From: Litorisediminicola beolgyonensis
Lineage (GTDB): Bacteria > Pseudomonadota > Alphaproteobacteria > Rhodobacterales > Rhodobacteraceae
Length of the DNA: 64,000 bases
NCBI RefSeq assembly: GCF_042679605.1
Contig: NZ_JBHTMU010000011.1
Location: 1 to 64,000, forward strand
Direction: 5' to 3'
Positions within the stretch are counted from its first letter, which is position 1. Each line of letters begins with the position of its first letter. The notes beneath the pieces are model-generated. The model saw only the letters and a list, made by a program, of their open reading frames with translations, was not told the origin of the DNA and did no database searches. The translations under genes were made by a program, and so were the position numbers. Positions 52,717 to 60,061 of the stretch are shown here, piece after piece.

Positions 52717-53436
52717 TCAGCGCAGGACAAGCGGCGCGGCAAGCCAGGTCTCGAGCGCCTCGGTCACCGCCTCGGGGGCCTCCAGCATCGGCAGATGTCC
52801 GGCATCGGGGATGAGCGCCAGTTTGGCATGCGGAATGAGCTCGGCCAGAAAGCGCAGGCGCTTTTCCGGGATCAACGGATCGAGCGCCCCTCCGAGGACC
52901 AGCGCCGGGACGCGGCAGCGACGCAGCGTCGCTTGCTGGTCCTTGCGCCGCTGGAGCGCGCGGATCTGGCGCGCGTAGCAGGCCGCGCCGAGCTCCTTGG
53001 CCATGGCGAGCTGCGTGGCGCGATGGGTCTGGCGCGCGGGGCTCTTGGCGAAGGCGGAGACCGGGAACTCCTCGTCGAGCGCCTCGGCCATCTTGCCCGC
53101 CCGGGCGCGGATGAGGCGCGGCTCGCGGGCGGCGGCCTCCTGCGGCGTCTCGGGAAGCGGCGTGCAGGACAGAACCGCGATGCGCGTCACCCGCTCGGGT
53201 GCGCGGCGCAGAAGCTCCATCGCCACGACGCCGCCCAGCCCATGCCCGCCCAGCGCAAAGCGCTGCGGCAGGCGCGACATCAGGTCCGAGGCGATCTCTT
53301 CGACGCGCTCGCCCGAGGTGATCGGCGCCACGGTCACGGGTCGATGGCGCGACAGGGGTTCGATCTGCGCGCGGAACACCCGCGCATCGGCCATCAATCC
53401 CGGCAACAGCACCAATGGCTCGGCGATCCCGCTCAC
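52717..53436 (-). CDS. Alpha/beta-hydrolase-fold protein lacking the nucleophilic serine
   Basis: A 239-residue alpha/beta-hydrolase of the esterase/lipase-like kind. LVLLPGLMADARVFRAQI at the N-terminus gives the oxyanion region, D186 lies in GGALDPLIP and H214 in PDAGHLPMLEAPEAV. The nucleophile elbow, normally GxSxG, reads GGHGLGG with glycine at position 66 where serine is expected. The codon is GGG, two substitutions from any AGC/TCC serine. The protein may be catalytically dead or use another mechanism. It starts at GTG (53436) with GAGGGGG upstream. It is divergent from the flavoprotein gene and lies downstream toward rnpB. Confidence 0.8.
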   Translation of the reverse strand: MSGIAEPLVLLPGLMADARVFRAQIEPLSRHRPVTVAPITSGERVEEIASDLMSRLPQRFALGGHGLGGVVAMELLRRAPERVTRIAVLSCTPLPETPQEAAAREPRLIRARAGKMAEALDEEFPVSAFAKSPARQTHRATQLAMAKELGAACYARQIRALQRRKDQQATLRRCRVPALVLGGALDPLIPEKRLRFLAELIPHAKLALIPDAGHLPMLEAPEAVTEALETWLAAPLVLR

Positions 53437-53541
53437 TCCAACCCCCTCGTTACCCCACGTGTCACGCGAGAGCCTAGCGCGGCGCGTGGGCAGGAAAAGC
53501 CGGGACTTGCATCGCGCCCGCGCGCGTGCTTTCGCGGCCCC

Positions 53542-54723
53542 ATGCAGATCGAGACGCTGATCCTGGGCGCCGGCGCCGCCGGGCTGATGTGTGCCGCCGA
53601 GGCGGGGCCACGCACGCTGGTGATCGACCATGCGCGCGCGCCGGGCGAGAAAATTCGCATCTCGGGCGGCGGGCGCTGCAATTTCACCAATCTCGGGATC
53701 GCGCCCGAGCGGTTCCTGGGCGGCAATCCGCATTTCCACAAATCCGCGCTGGCGCGCTACACCCAGTGGGATTTCATCGAGCTCGTCTCGCGCCACGGCA
53801 TCGCCTGGCATGAAAAGACGCTGGGTCAGCTCTTTTGCGACGGCAAGGCCACCCAGATCGTCGAGATGCTGGTCGGCGAGGCCCGCGCCGCCGGTGCCGA
53901 GCTCTGGCTACAAACGTCGCTGACGGGTCTCGACCACGGCCCGGAGGGATTTCGCGCCACGCTCGAGCGCGAGGGCCGACGCAAGACCGTGACCGCGCAC
54001 AACCTGGTGCTCGCGACGGGCGGCAAGTCGATCCCGAAGATGGGGGCGACGGGTCTGGCCTACGAGATTGCCCGACGGTTCGGGCTCGAGGTCACCGAGA
54101 CGCGTCCCGGGCTCGTTCCGCTCACCTTCCCCGAAGGTCGCTTCGCCGCGATCTCGGGCGTTGCGACACCTGCGGGCGTGACCGCGGACGGGCCGCGGTT
54201 CGACGAGGCGCTGCTCTTCACCCATCGCGGTCTCTCGGGGCCCGCGGTGCTGCAGGCGTCGAGCTACTGGCGCGAGGGTTCCGCGATCTCGGTCGATCTC
54301 ATGCCAGGTGTCGATCTTGGTGCAGATCTTCGAGCAAAGAGAACCGGCGACGGCAAGCGTGGCCTGAGCACGGAGTTGGCAAAGCTTCTGCCCGCGCGGC
54401 TGGTCGAGCACCTGTCGGGCGAGATCGACCTGGGCGGGCGGCTGGGCGATCTCTCGGATGCGCGCATCGACGCGCTGGTCGCAGCGATGGGGGATTGGGA
54501 GCTGCGGCCCTCGGGCTCCGAGGGCTATCGCACGGCCGAAGTCACCCTCGGCGGGATAGATACGGACGGGCTGTCCTCGAAGACGATGGCGGCGAAGACG
54601 GTGCCGGGGCTCTATGCCATCGGCGAGGCGGTGGACGTCACGGGCTGGCTCGGCGGGTACAACTTCCAATGGGCCTGGTCCTCCGGCTGGGCCGCAGGCC
54701 AGGCGATCGCCGCCGCGCGCTGA
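53542..54723 (+). CDS. HI0933/YhiN-type FAD-dependent oxidoreductase
   Basis: A 393-residue flavoprotein of the HI0933-like (BaiN/YhiN) family; members are of uncertain function. The FAD-binding GAGAAGLMCAAEA is at the N-terminus (8-20). The family signature is KIRISGGGRCNFTN. The middle substrate domain is followed by GYRTAEVTLGGIDTD and the C-terminal GEAVDVTGWLGGYNFQWAWS FAD-contact motif. The frame stretches further upstream but only as a shadow over rnpB and the hydrolase gene. The ATG at 53542 gives the family-typical N-terminus. Confidence 0.88.
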   Translation: MQIETLILGAGAAGLMCAAEAGPRTLVIDHARAPGEKIRISGGGRCNFTNLGIAPERFLGGNPHFHKSALARYTQWDFIELVSRHGIAWHEKTLGQLFCDGKATQIVEMLVGEARAAGAELWLQTSLTGLDHGPEGFRATLEREGRRKTVTAHNLVLATGGKSIPKMGATGLAYEIARRFGLEVTETRPGLVPLTFPEGRFAAISGVATPAGVTADGPRFDEALLFTHRGLSGPAVLQASSYWREGSAISVDLMPGVDLGADLRAKRTGDGKRGLSTELAKLLPARLVEHLSGEIDLGGRLGDLSDARIDALVAAMGDWELRPSGSEGYRTAEVTLGGIDTDGLSSKTMAAKTVPGLYAIGEAVDVTGWLGGYNFQWAWSSGWAAGQAIAAAR

Positions 54724-54860
54724 CGAAATCCGAACCGGATTTCGCGCGAATTCCGGTCCGGAATTCGGGCCCCCGGTGGACAGGTCGCGCCCCGGACCGG
54801 ACCCCAGATCACACGGCTTTGTGAGCACCGCTGCGGCGGCGCCTCGTTACGCTCGGCCCC

Positions 54861-55688
54861 ATGATACGCCTCGCTCTCGCGGCGCTTGCCGCTCACGCCC
54901 TCGCCTCGCCCGCCGCCGCGCAGGAGCAGCGCCGCCCCTCGCATTGCATCGCCGTCGCCGATGCCGCGCCGGGGCTCGAGTACCTCCACAAGGCATCCTG
55001 GCAGGCGCCCGTGCCCGAGTTTTCGGTCCGGCTGCATTACATCTCGCACGCCTCCTTCCTGATCCAGACCGAGGGCGGGCTCTCGGCGGTCACCGATTTC
55101 ACTGGCTTCATCGGGAACGTGCCGCTGATCCCGGACGTGGTGACCATGAACCACGCCCACACCACCCATTGGACGCCAGCGCCCGACCCCGCCATCCCGC
55201 ACGTTCTGCCGGGCTGGAGCGAGGTCTTCGGCGAAGGCATCGACCACCATCTCGACCTGGGCGAAATGCTGGTGCGCAACGTCTCGACCGATATCCGCGC
55301 GACCTATGGCGGGGTCGAGGAGAACGGCAATTCGATCTTCGTCTTCGAGGTCGCCGGGCTCTGTATCGGCCATCTCGGGCATCTGCATCACGAACCGAAC
55401 GACCAGCAATACGCCGCCCTCGGACGGCTCGACGTGGTGATGGTCCCGGTCGATGGCGGCTACACGATGGAGCGCGCGGCGATGATCCGGGTGATCGAGC
55501 GGCTGAAAAGCCGGGTGATCATCCCGATGCACTGGTTCTCGGGCAGCGCCCTGTCCTTCTTCCTCGACGAGCTCGATGGCCGCTTTCCCGTCGAACGCCC
55601 CGGGACCGCCACGCTGGAGATCTCTCTGCGCTCGCTGCCGGACCGGCCGACGATCACCGTCCTGGAGCCGCAACTGCTCTCCGAGTGA
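54861..55688 (+). CDS. Exported MBL-fold protein (UlaG/COG2220-like) with altered metal motif
   Basis: A 275-residue metallo-beta-lactamase-fold protein with a signal peptide (MIRLALAALAAHALASPAAA). The family pattern is visible: HYISHASFLIQT near 60, VTMNHAHTTHW around 95-104, GHLGHLHHEP near 175, VMVPVDGGYTM and IIPMHWF. The metal motif is H98-A-H100-T-T102-H103, so the usual aspartate of HxHxDH is threonine. Histidines for zinc remain, so metal binding may persist. The substrate is unknown. The gene lies 137 bases after the flavoprotein gene and 53 bases before the FAD-linked dehydrogenase gene. Confidence 0.8.
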   Translation: MIRLALAALAAHALASPAAAQEQRRPSHCIAVADAAPGLEYLHKASWQAPVPEFSVRLHYISHASFLIQTEGGLSAVTDFTGFIGNVPLIPDVVTMNHAHTTHWTPAPDPAIPHVLPGWSEVFGEGIDHHLDLGEMLVRNVSTDIRATYGGVEENGNSIFVFEVAGLCIGHLGHLHHEPNDQQYAALGRLDVVMVPVDGGYTMERAAMIRVIERLKSRVIIPMHWFSGSALSFFLDELDGRFPVERPGTATLEISLRSLPDRPTITVLEPQLLSE

Positions 55689-55741
55689 GCCCCTTGGGGA
55701 TGGCCGAACGGCGCGCTAGGTAGCGGCGCAAGGAGACGCCC

Positions 55742-57163
55742 ATGCCCAAACCCGCCGACACCGCCTTTCTCGACGCGCTGGCCGCGCAGCTGCCCGCTGA
55801 CACGCTCCGGCCCGCCGAGGCGCGCTATCTCGAGGAACCGCGTGGCCGCTGGGAGGGCGCCGCCACCCACCTGGCCCTGCCCCGCAGCGCCGAGGAGGTC
55901 TCGCTGATCGTCCGGGCTGCATCCGAGGCGCGGGTCGGCCTCGTGCCCTATGGCGGCGGCACCGGCCTCGTCGGCGGCCAGGTCGCGCCCGCCGAGGCGG
56001 GAACGCCGCTTCTGGTGTCGCTCGAGCGCATGACCAAGCTGCGCGAGGTCTTTTCCGAGGAGAACGTGCTGATCGCCGAGGCCGGGGCGATCCTCGCCGA
56101 TGTTCAGGCCGCCGCCGAAAACGCCGGGCGGCTCTTCCCCCTGTCCCTCGCCTCGGAAGGCTCGGCGCGGATCGGCGGGCTTCTGGCGACCAATGCGGGC
56201 GGGATCAACGTGCTGCGCTACGGCAATGCGCGCGATCTGTGTCTTGGGCTCGAAGCGGTTCTGCCGTCAGGTGACATCTGGCACGGCCTCAAGCGGCTGC
56301 GGAAGGACAATACCGGCTACGATCTGCGCAATCTCCTGATCGGCGCGGAAGGCACGCTCGGGATCATCACCGCGGCGAGCCTGCGGCTCTTCCCGCGGCC
56401 CGCCGCGACGGGAACCGCCTTTCTGGCGGTTGAGAGCCCTGCGGCGGCGCTCTCGCTTCTCGCGCGCGCGCGCGACGCTCTGGGAGAGGCGATCAGCGCC
56501 TTCGAGCTGATCGGCAAGACGGGCCTCGATTTCCTCTCCGAGGTCCTGCCCGAGGTCCGCCAGCCCTTCGAGACCGCCCCGGACTGGTCGGTTCTGATCG
56601 AGGTCGGGCTGGCCGCCGGTCTCGATCCGACCGAGGCGCTGGAGGCGCTTTTCGTCGAGGGTCACGAGGCCGGGCTCGTCTCCGACGGTGTGATCGCGCG
56701 GTCGGGGCAGCAGGCAGAGGAGTTCTGGGCGGTCCGCGAGCGCATCCCCGAAGCCAACCGCATGATCGGTGCGGTATCGAGCCACGACATTTCGCTGCCA
56801 CTGTCGCAGGTGCCGGAGTTCATCCCGGAAGGCATTCGTCTTCTGTCCGGGATCGGGCAGTTCCGTGTGAATTGCTTCGGGCATCTCGGCGACGGCAACT
56901 TGCACTACAATGTCTTCCCGATGCCGGGAAAGAGCCGCTCCGACCATGTCTCCGAGCGCGACGAGATCAAGCGCTGCCTGCACGATCTGGTCCACGAGAT
57001 GGGCGGGTCGGTCTCGGCCGAGCACGGGATCGGGCGGCTCAAGGTCGATGATCTCGAACGCTACGCCGATCCCGCGAAGCTCGCGGCGATGCGGGCGATC
57101 AAGTCGGCGCTCGACCCCCACGGCATCATGAATCCCGGTGCGGTGCTGCGCGCCTCAGCGTGA
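55742..57163 (+). CDS. FAD-binding oxidoreductase, D-2-hydroxyglutarate/D-lactate dehydrogenase type
   Basis: A 473-residue flavoenzyme of the FAD-binding type 4 (GlcD/D2HGDH) family, which oxidises D-2-hydroxyacids. The FAD domain shows VPYGGGTGLVGGQVAP near 73, SEGSARIGGLLATNAGGINV near 138 and LLIGAEGTLGIITAASLRLF near 198. The C-terminal substrate domain has NCFGHLGDGNLHYNVFP near 377 and SAEHGIGRLKVDDLERYADP near 420. Length and motifs fit D-2-hydroxyglutarate dehydrogenase rather than the three-subunit glycolate oxidase. AAGGAGA precedes the ATG. The 3' end overlaps the convergent lytic transglycosylase gene by 9 bases. Confidence 0.88.
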   Translation: MPKPADTAFLDALAAQLPADTLRPAEARYLEEPRGRWEGAATHLALPRSAEEVSLIVRAASEARVGLVPYGGGTGLVGGQVAPAEAGTPLLVSLERMTKLREVFSEENVLIAEAGAILADVQAAAENAGRLFPLSLASEGSARIGGLLATNAGGINVLRYGNARDLCLGLEAVLPSGDIWHGLKRLRKDNTGYDLRNLLIGAEGTLGIITAASLRLFPRPAATGTAFLAVESPAAALSLLARARDALGEAISAFELIGKTGLDFLSEVLPEVRQPFETAPDWSVLIEVGLAAGLDPTEALEALFVEGHEAGLVSDGVIARSGQQAEEFWAVRERIPEANRMIGAVSSHDISLPLSQVPEFIPEGIRLLSGIGQFRVNCFGHLGDGNLHYNVFPMPGKSRSDHVSERDEIKRCLHDLVHEMGGSVSAEHGIGRLKVDDLERYADPAKLAAMRAIKSALDPHGIMNPGAVLRASA

Positions 57164-57985
57164 GACGTTGAAGACGCAGCCATCGGACAGGAACATCGGC
57201 GGCGTCCGGCAGAGGCCCCGCGCCATCTCGAACGCGGCTAGGACCTTGGGGACGTAATCGCGCGTCTCGGCGTAGTTCGGAACGCCCCCCGCCCCGTCGA
57301 TCGCATTCTCACCGGCATTGTAGCCCGCGAGAACCAGCATCGGATCGCCCTCGAACTTGTCCATCAGGAAATCGAGAAAGGCGACGCCCCCCTTGATATT
57401 GTCGGCGGGATCGAAGCTGTCGCGGACCCCGAACCGTTCGGCGGTCGCGGGCATGAGCTGCATCAGGCCCTGCGCACCGGCATGGCTTTTCGCGTCCTTC
57501 TTGCCGGAGGATTCGACCGCCATCACCGCGAGCGCCAGCGCGGGCGAGACCTGCGTGCCGACGGTCGAGCGCAGGAGATCGGTGCCGTGGCGCGCCGCCA
57601 TGTCCTGCAGGGCCTGAAGGCGCGGGGCATGCACCCCCCCGGATTTCACCGCCAAGAGGGCCGGTTCGAGCCGCCCGGGCCCTGCCCCGTCGCGCTTGGC
57701 CGAGACCTTGTCCCAGAACCAGGCGTACTTCCCGGTGGCAGCCGCGGGTTTCGCAACGCGGGCCGCAACCGGCTGCGGCGCTGAAAGCGAGGGACGCACC
57801 GGCACCGCCGGCTCGGCGCGGGGCGCGATCTGGACGGTGATGCGCGGACCCGCCCCGGGTTTCGGCGGCTTGACGCGCTTGGCGGAGAAATCGACGAAGG
57901 CCGGTGCATCGGCCAGCACCGGCGCGGGGACCGCGACAGAGGCGGTCAGCACGGCGACAAGCGCCGCGAAATAGCTGCGTGACAT
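57155..57985 (-). CDS. Exported lytic transglycosylase (SLT domain)
   Basis: A 276-residue periplasmic murein hydrolase. A signal peptide (MSRSYFAALVAVLTASVAVP) is followed by a proline/lysine-rich linker and then an SLT domain. The catalytic glutamate is in MAVESSGKKDAKSHAGAQGL. MQLMPATAERFGVRDSFDPA, then NIKGGVAFLDFLMDKF and VLAGYNAGENA, are the classical motifs. A conserved C-terminal segment carries two cysteines (GLCRTPPMFLSDGC). It is placed just before the tad pilus locus but transcribed away from it, and its promoter region is shared with the first pilin gene. It could help pilus assembly cross the wall; that is inference. Confidence 0.9.
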   Translation of the reverse strand: MSRSYFAALVAVLTASVAVPAPVLADAPAFVDFSAKRVKPPKPGAGPRITVQIAPRAEPAVPVRPSLSAPQPVAARVAKPAAATGKYAWFWDKVSAKRDGAGPGRLEPALLAVKSGGVHAPRLQALQDMAARHGTDLLRSTVGTQVSPALALAVMAVESSGKKDAKSHAGAQGLMQLMPATAERFGVRDSFDPADNIKGGVAFLDFLMDKFEGDPMLVLAGYNAGENAIDGAGGVPNYAETRDYVPKVLAAFEMARGLCRTPPMFLSDGCVFNVSR

Positions 57986-58332
57986 GGGACCTGCTCTTAT
58001 CTGCCTCGTTTTTCAATAGGATGCCACAGGCGCGCGTGGCACGCATCAGGGCTGTCATTTCGGCGTCGCGTTTTGCGTCCCAACGTGGCCAATAGGCCAA
58101 TTCGCCGCCATTCTTCCATGCAGGAGTTAATTTTTTACGAATATATTCAGAGGGATAATGCGCCCGCACTTTGATCCGCGACATTGCAAAAACGTTCCAT
58201 TCCGGCCCAACTCCTGCCCCAATCCGAGGGCTTTATCACCGCATACCGAGACGGGATCAGGTCATGAGAGAGGCCGTGGTGTCCCGGGGCGGTGCGAAAA
58301 AACGAGAGCAATGAGACCTACGGAGACGAAAC
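57986..58332. other. Gene-free region of 347 bases before the pilin genes
   Basis: No protein gene is supported here. The middle part (about 58125-58165) is unusually A+T-rich for this window and contains a perfect palindrome GAATATATTC (58139-58148), followed by GGGATAATG. It must hold the promoters of the tad locus on one side and of the lytic transglycosylase on the other. A strong ribosome site (GGAGACG) lies just before the first pilin. Confidence 0.6.
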
Positions 58333-58521
58333 ATGCTTAAATTCCTCAAGACCTTCCGCAAGGACGAAGACGGCGCAGTCACGGTGGACTGGGTGGTTCT
58401 GACCGCCGCAGTCGTCGGCCTGGCCATCGCAGCCTACTCGACCATCGAGACCTCCTCGAAGGGCCTGATCCAGGCTGCAGGCAACGCCGTTTCCGCCGAG
58501 AACGACGGCTTCTCGAAGTAA
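58333..58521 (+). CDS. Flp-family type IVb pilin, first copy
   Basis: A 62-residue major-pilin-like protein of the Flp/Fap family. Its short basic leader (MLKFLKTFRKDEDG) ends in the glycine expected before prepilin-peptidase cleavage. The hydrophobic helix AVTVDWVVLTAAVVGLAIAA follows. Canonical Flp has a Glu-Tyr pair after cleavage (ATAIEY); here it is Asp-Trp (TVDW), as in other Rhodobacterales. The short tail ends in AENDGFSK. GGAG precedes the ATG. A second, similar pilin gene follows after 64 bases, separated by a hairpin. Confidence 0.92.
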   Translation: MLKFLKTFRKDEDGAVTVDWVVLTAAVVGLAIAAYSTIETSSKGLIQAAGNAVSAENDGFSK

Positions 58522-58531
58522 ACCGCGTGGT

Positions 58532-58559
58532 GAGCGCTCCGGACCCGTTCGGAGCGCTC
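58532..58559 (+). terminator. Intercistronic hairpin between the two pilin genes
   Basis: GAGCGCTCCG (58532-58541) pairs perfectly with CGGAGCGCTC (58550-58559) around an eight-base loop. No T-run follows, so it is more likely a partial terminator or an mRNA-stabilising structure that raises the first pilin's level. Confidence 0.6.
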
Positions 58560-58585
58560 CCTCACTCCGAGGTGGAGCGGATATT

Positions 58586-58774
58586 ATGAAACAGGTATTC
58601 AAGACGTTCTTTCGCGACGAAGCCGGTGCCGTCACCGTGGATTGGGTCGTGATCACCGCAGCTGTCGTCGGCATGGCCGCCGTGTCGTTCTGGGCAATCG
58701 AGGATACCTCCCTGGCTCTGCTCGACGCCGCAGGAAACGCTGTCGACCGCGAGAACGACGGCTTCTCCAAGTAA
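58586..58774 (+). CDS. Flp-family type IVb pilin, second copy
   Basis: A 62-residue pilin, a clear duplicate of its neighbour: leader MKQVFKTFFRDEAG, then AVTVDWVVITAAVVGMAAVS and the shared tail RENDGFSK. The cleavage site and Asp-Trp motif are the same. Sequence differences in the middle helix and in the region near residues 38-55 suggest two pilins with different roles or regulation (major and minor), but this is inference. GGAG lies upstream of the ATG. Confidence 0.92.
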   Translation: MKQVFKTFFRDEAGAVTVDWVVITAAVVGMAAVSFWAIEDTSLALLDAAGNAVDRENDGFSK

Positions 58775-58982
58775 CGCTCGGATCGCCGCGCAGACGCGCC
58801 GCACCATTGACGCCGCGCCGGACCACCGGGGCGGCGATGTCTTTTCCGGCCCACCGCACGCAGAGCGCGCCAATCAAAGGTCCCGACGCGGGCGCGATTT
58901 GGCCACAAAGCACCGACAGAGTGTCTTCGCGCGCAAAGGGCGCGGCGCATCGAAGCGGCGCCAGAACAAATGAGGTGAGAGA

Positions 58983-59843
58983 ATGCGACTGGTATTCGGA
59001 CTGGTCCTTATCGCGGGGCTCGGCCTGGCCGCCGTCGCGGTGTACATGGCCAAGAACTACATCGGTGCCTACGAGACCGCGCTCCAAGAGGAACGCGAGC
59101 GGCAGAACGAGATCGTCAAGACACGCGACATCTACATCGCCACCCGCGCCATCGCCTTCGGCGAAACGCTGACGACCGAGGATGTCCGCCTCGCAAAATG
59201 GACGGTCGACGCCCTGCCCGAGACCTATTTCGACGAGGAAAACCCCTTCTTCGTCCCCGAGGAAGGCCCCCGCGTCGCGCTGCGTCCGATCGAGTTGAAC
59301 GAAGCTTTCTCGAGCGTGAAGGTCTCCGAGCCCGGCGGCGATGCCGGTCTGACCTCGCGGCTTGAAAAAGGTCAGCGCGCCTTCGCGCTTCGGGTCGACG
59401 TGGCCTCGGGCGTGTCGGGCTTCCTGCGCCCGGGCGACAAGGTCGACATCTACTGGACCGGCAACATCCGGATGAGCGATCCGAACCTGCCCCAGGGCGA
59501 TGTGACCAAGCTGATCCAGGCCGGTATCACTCTGATCGCCATCGACCAGACCGCCGAGGTCGATGCCCCGGAAAGCGCGATGATCGCGCGAACCGTGACT
59601 GTCGCCGTCACGCCGCAGCAGGTCGCAGCACTCGCGCAAGCGCAGTCGACCGGTAGCCTGTCGCTGTCTCTCATGGCTCATAACGACGAAACCGTCGCCG
59701 AAGCCATCGAGGTCGATCAGCGCACGCTTCTCGGGATCAAGAAGGAAGAGAAGAAATCGCCCACCAAGTCGCTGCAGGTCTGCACCATCCGGACCCGCCG
59801 CGGAAACGACGTGGTCGAGATCCCGATCCCCTGCACGAACTGA
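58983..59843 (+). CDS. cpaB: Tad pilus assembly protein CpaB (RcpC family)
   Basis: A 286-residue protein with an N-terminal membrane helix (residues 1-22, MRLVFGLVLIAGLGLAAVAV) and a SAF domain (about 50-115) that in CpaB/RcpC is thought to bind the cell wall and stabilise the secretin. The pattern DIYIATRAIAFGETLTTEDV and SGFLRPGDKVDIYWTGNIRM is family-typical. The C-terminus has two cysteines (VCTIRTRRGN and PIPCTN). GAGGTGAGAG precedes the ATG. The prepilin peptidase gene often found between pilin and cpaB is absent. A strong terminator follows, separating this gene from cpaC. Confidence 0.92.
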   Translation: MRLVFGLVLIAGLGLAAVAVYMAKNYIGAYETALQEERERQNEIVKTRDIYIATRAIAFGETLTTEDVRLAKWTVDALPETYFDEENPFFVPEEGPRVALRPIELNEAFSSVKVSEPGGDAGLTSRLEKGQRAFALRVDVASGVSGFLRPGDKVDIYWTGNIRMSDPNLPQGDVTKLIQAGITLIAIDQTAEVDAPESAMIARTVTVAVTPQQVAALAQAQSTGSLSLSLMAHNDETVAEAIEVDQRTLLGIKKEEKKSPTKSLQVCTIRTRRGNDVVEIPIPCTN

Positions 59844-59877
59844 GCCCGACGGTTCTTCCGAAAGAGCCGGAATCGCA

Positions 59878-59904
59878 AGGCGCCCCTCCCCGGGGCGCCT
59901 TTTT
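59878..59904 (+). terminator. Rho-independent terminator between cpaB and cpaC
   Basis: AGGCGCCCC (59878-59886) pairs perfectly with GGGGCGCCT (59892-59900) and is followed by a run of T (59900-59904). It lies 35 bases after the cpaB stop and 158 before cpaC. cpaC onward therefore needs its own promoter or readthrough. Confidence 0.9.
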
Positions 59905-60061
59905 GCATATCGGGAAATTCTTGTGGTTGTTGCGACTAATCCACAGAAACCCCGCCGAGAAACCCATTGATTCTTGAAAACAATCCCGAACTGCCGCATC
60001 GTGGCGGGAAGATCGGGCGAAAAGACCCGACCCTTGAGGCGTGATCGGAAAGGCAGGTCAC

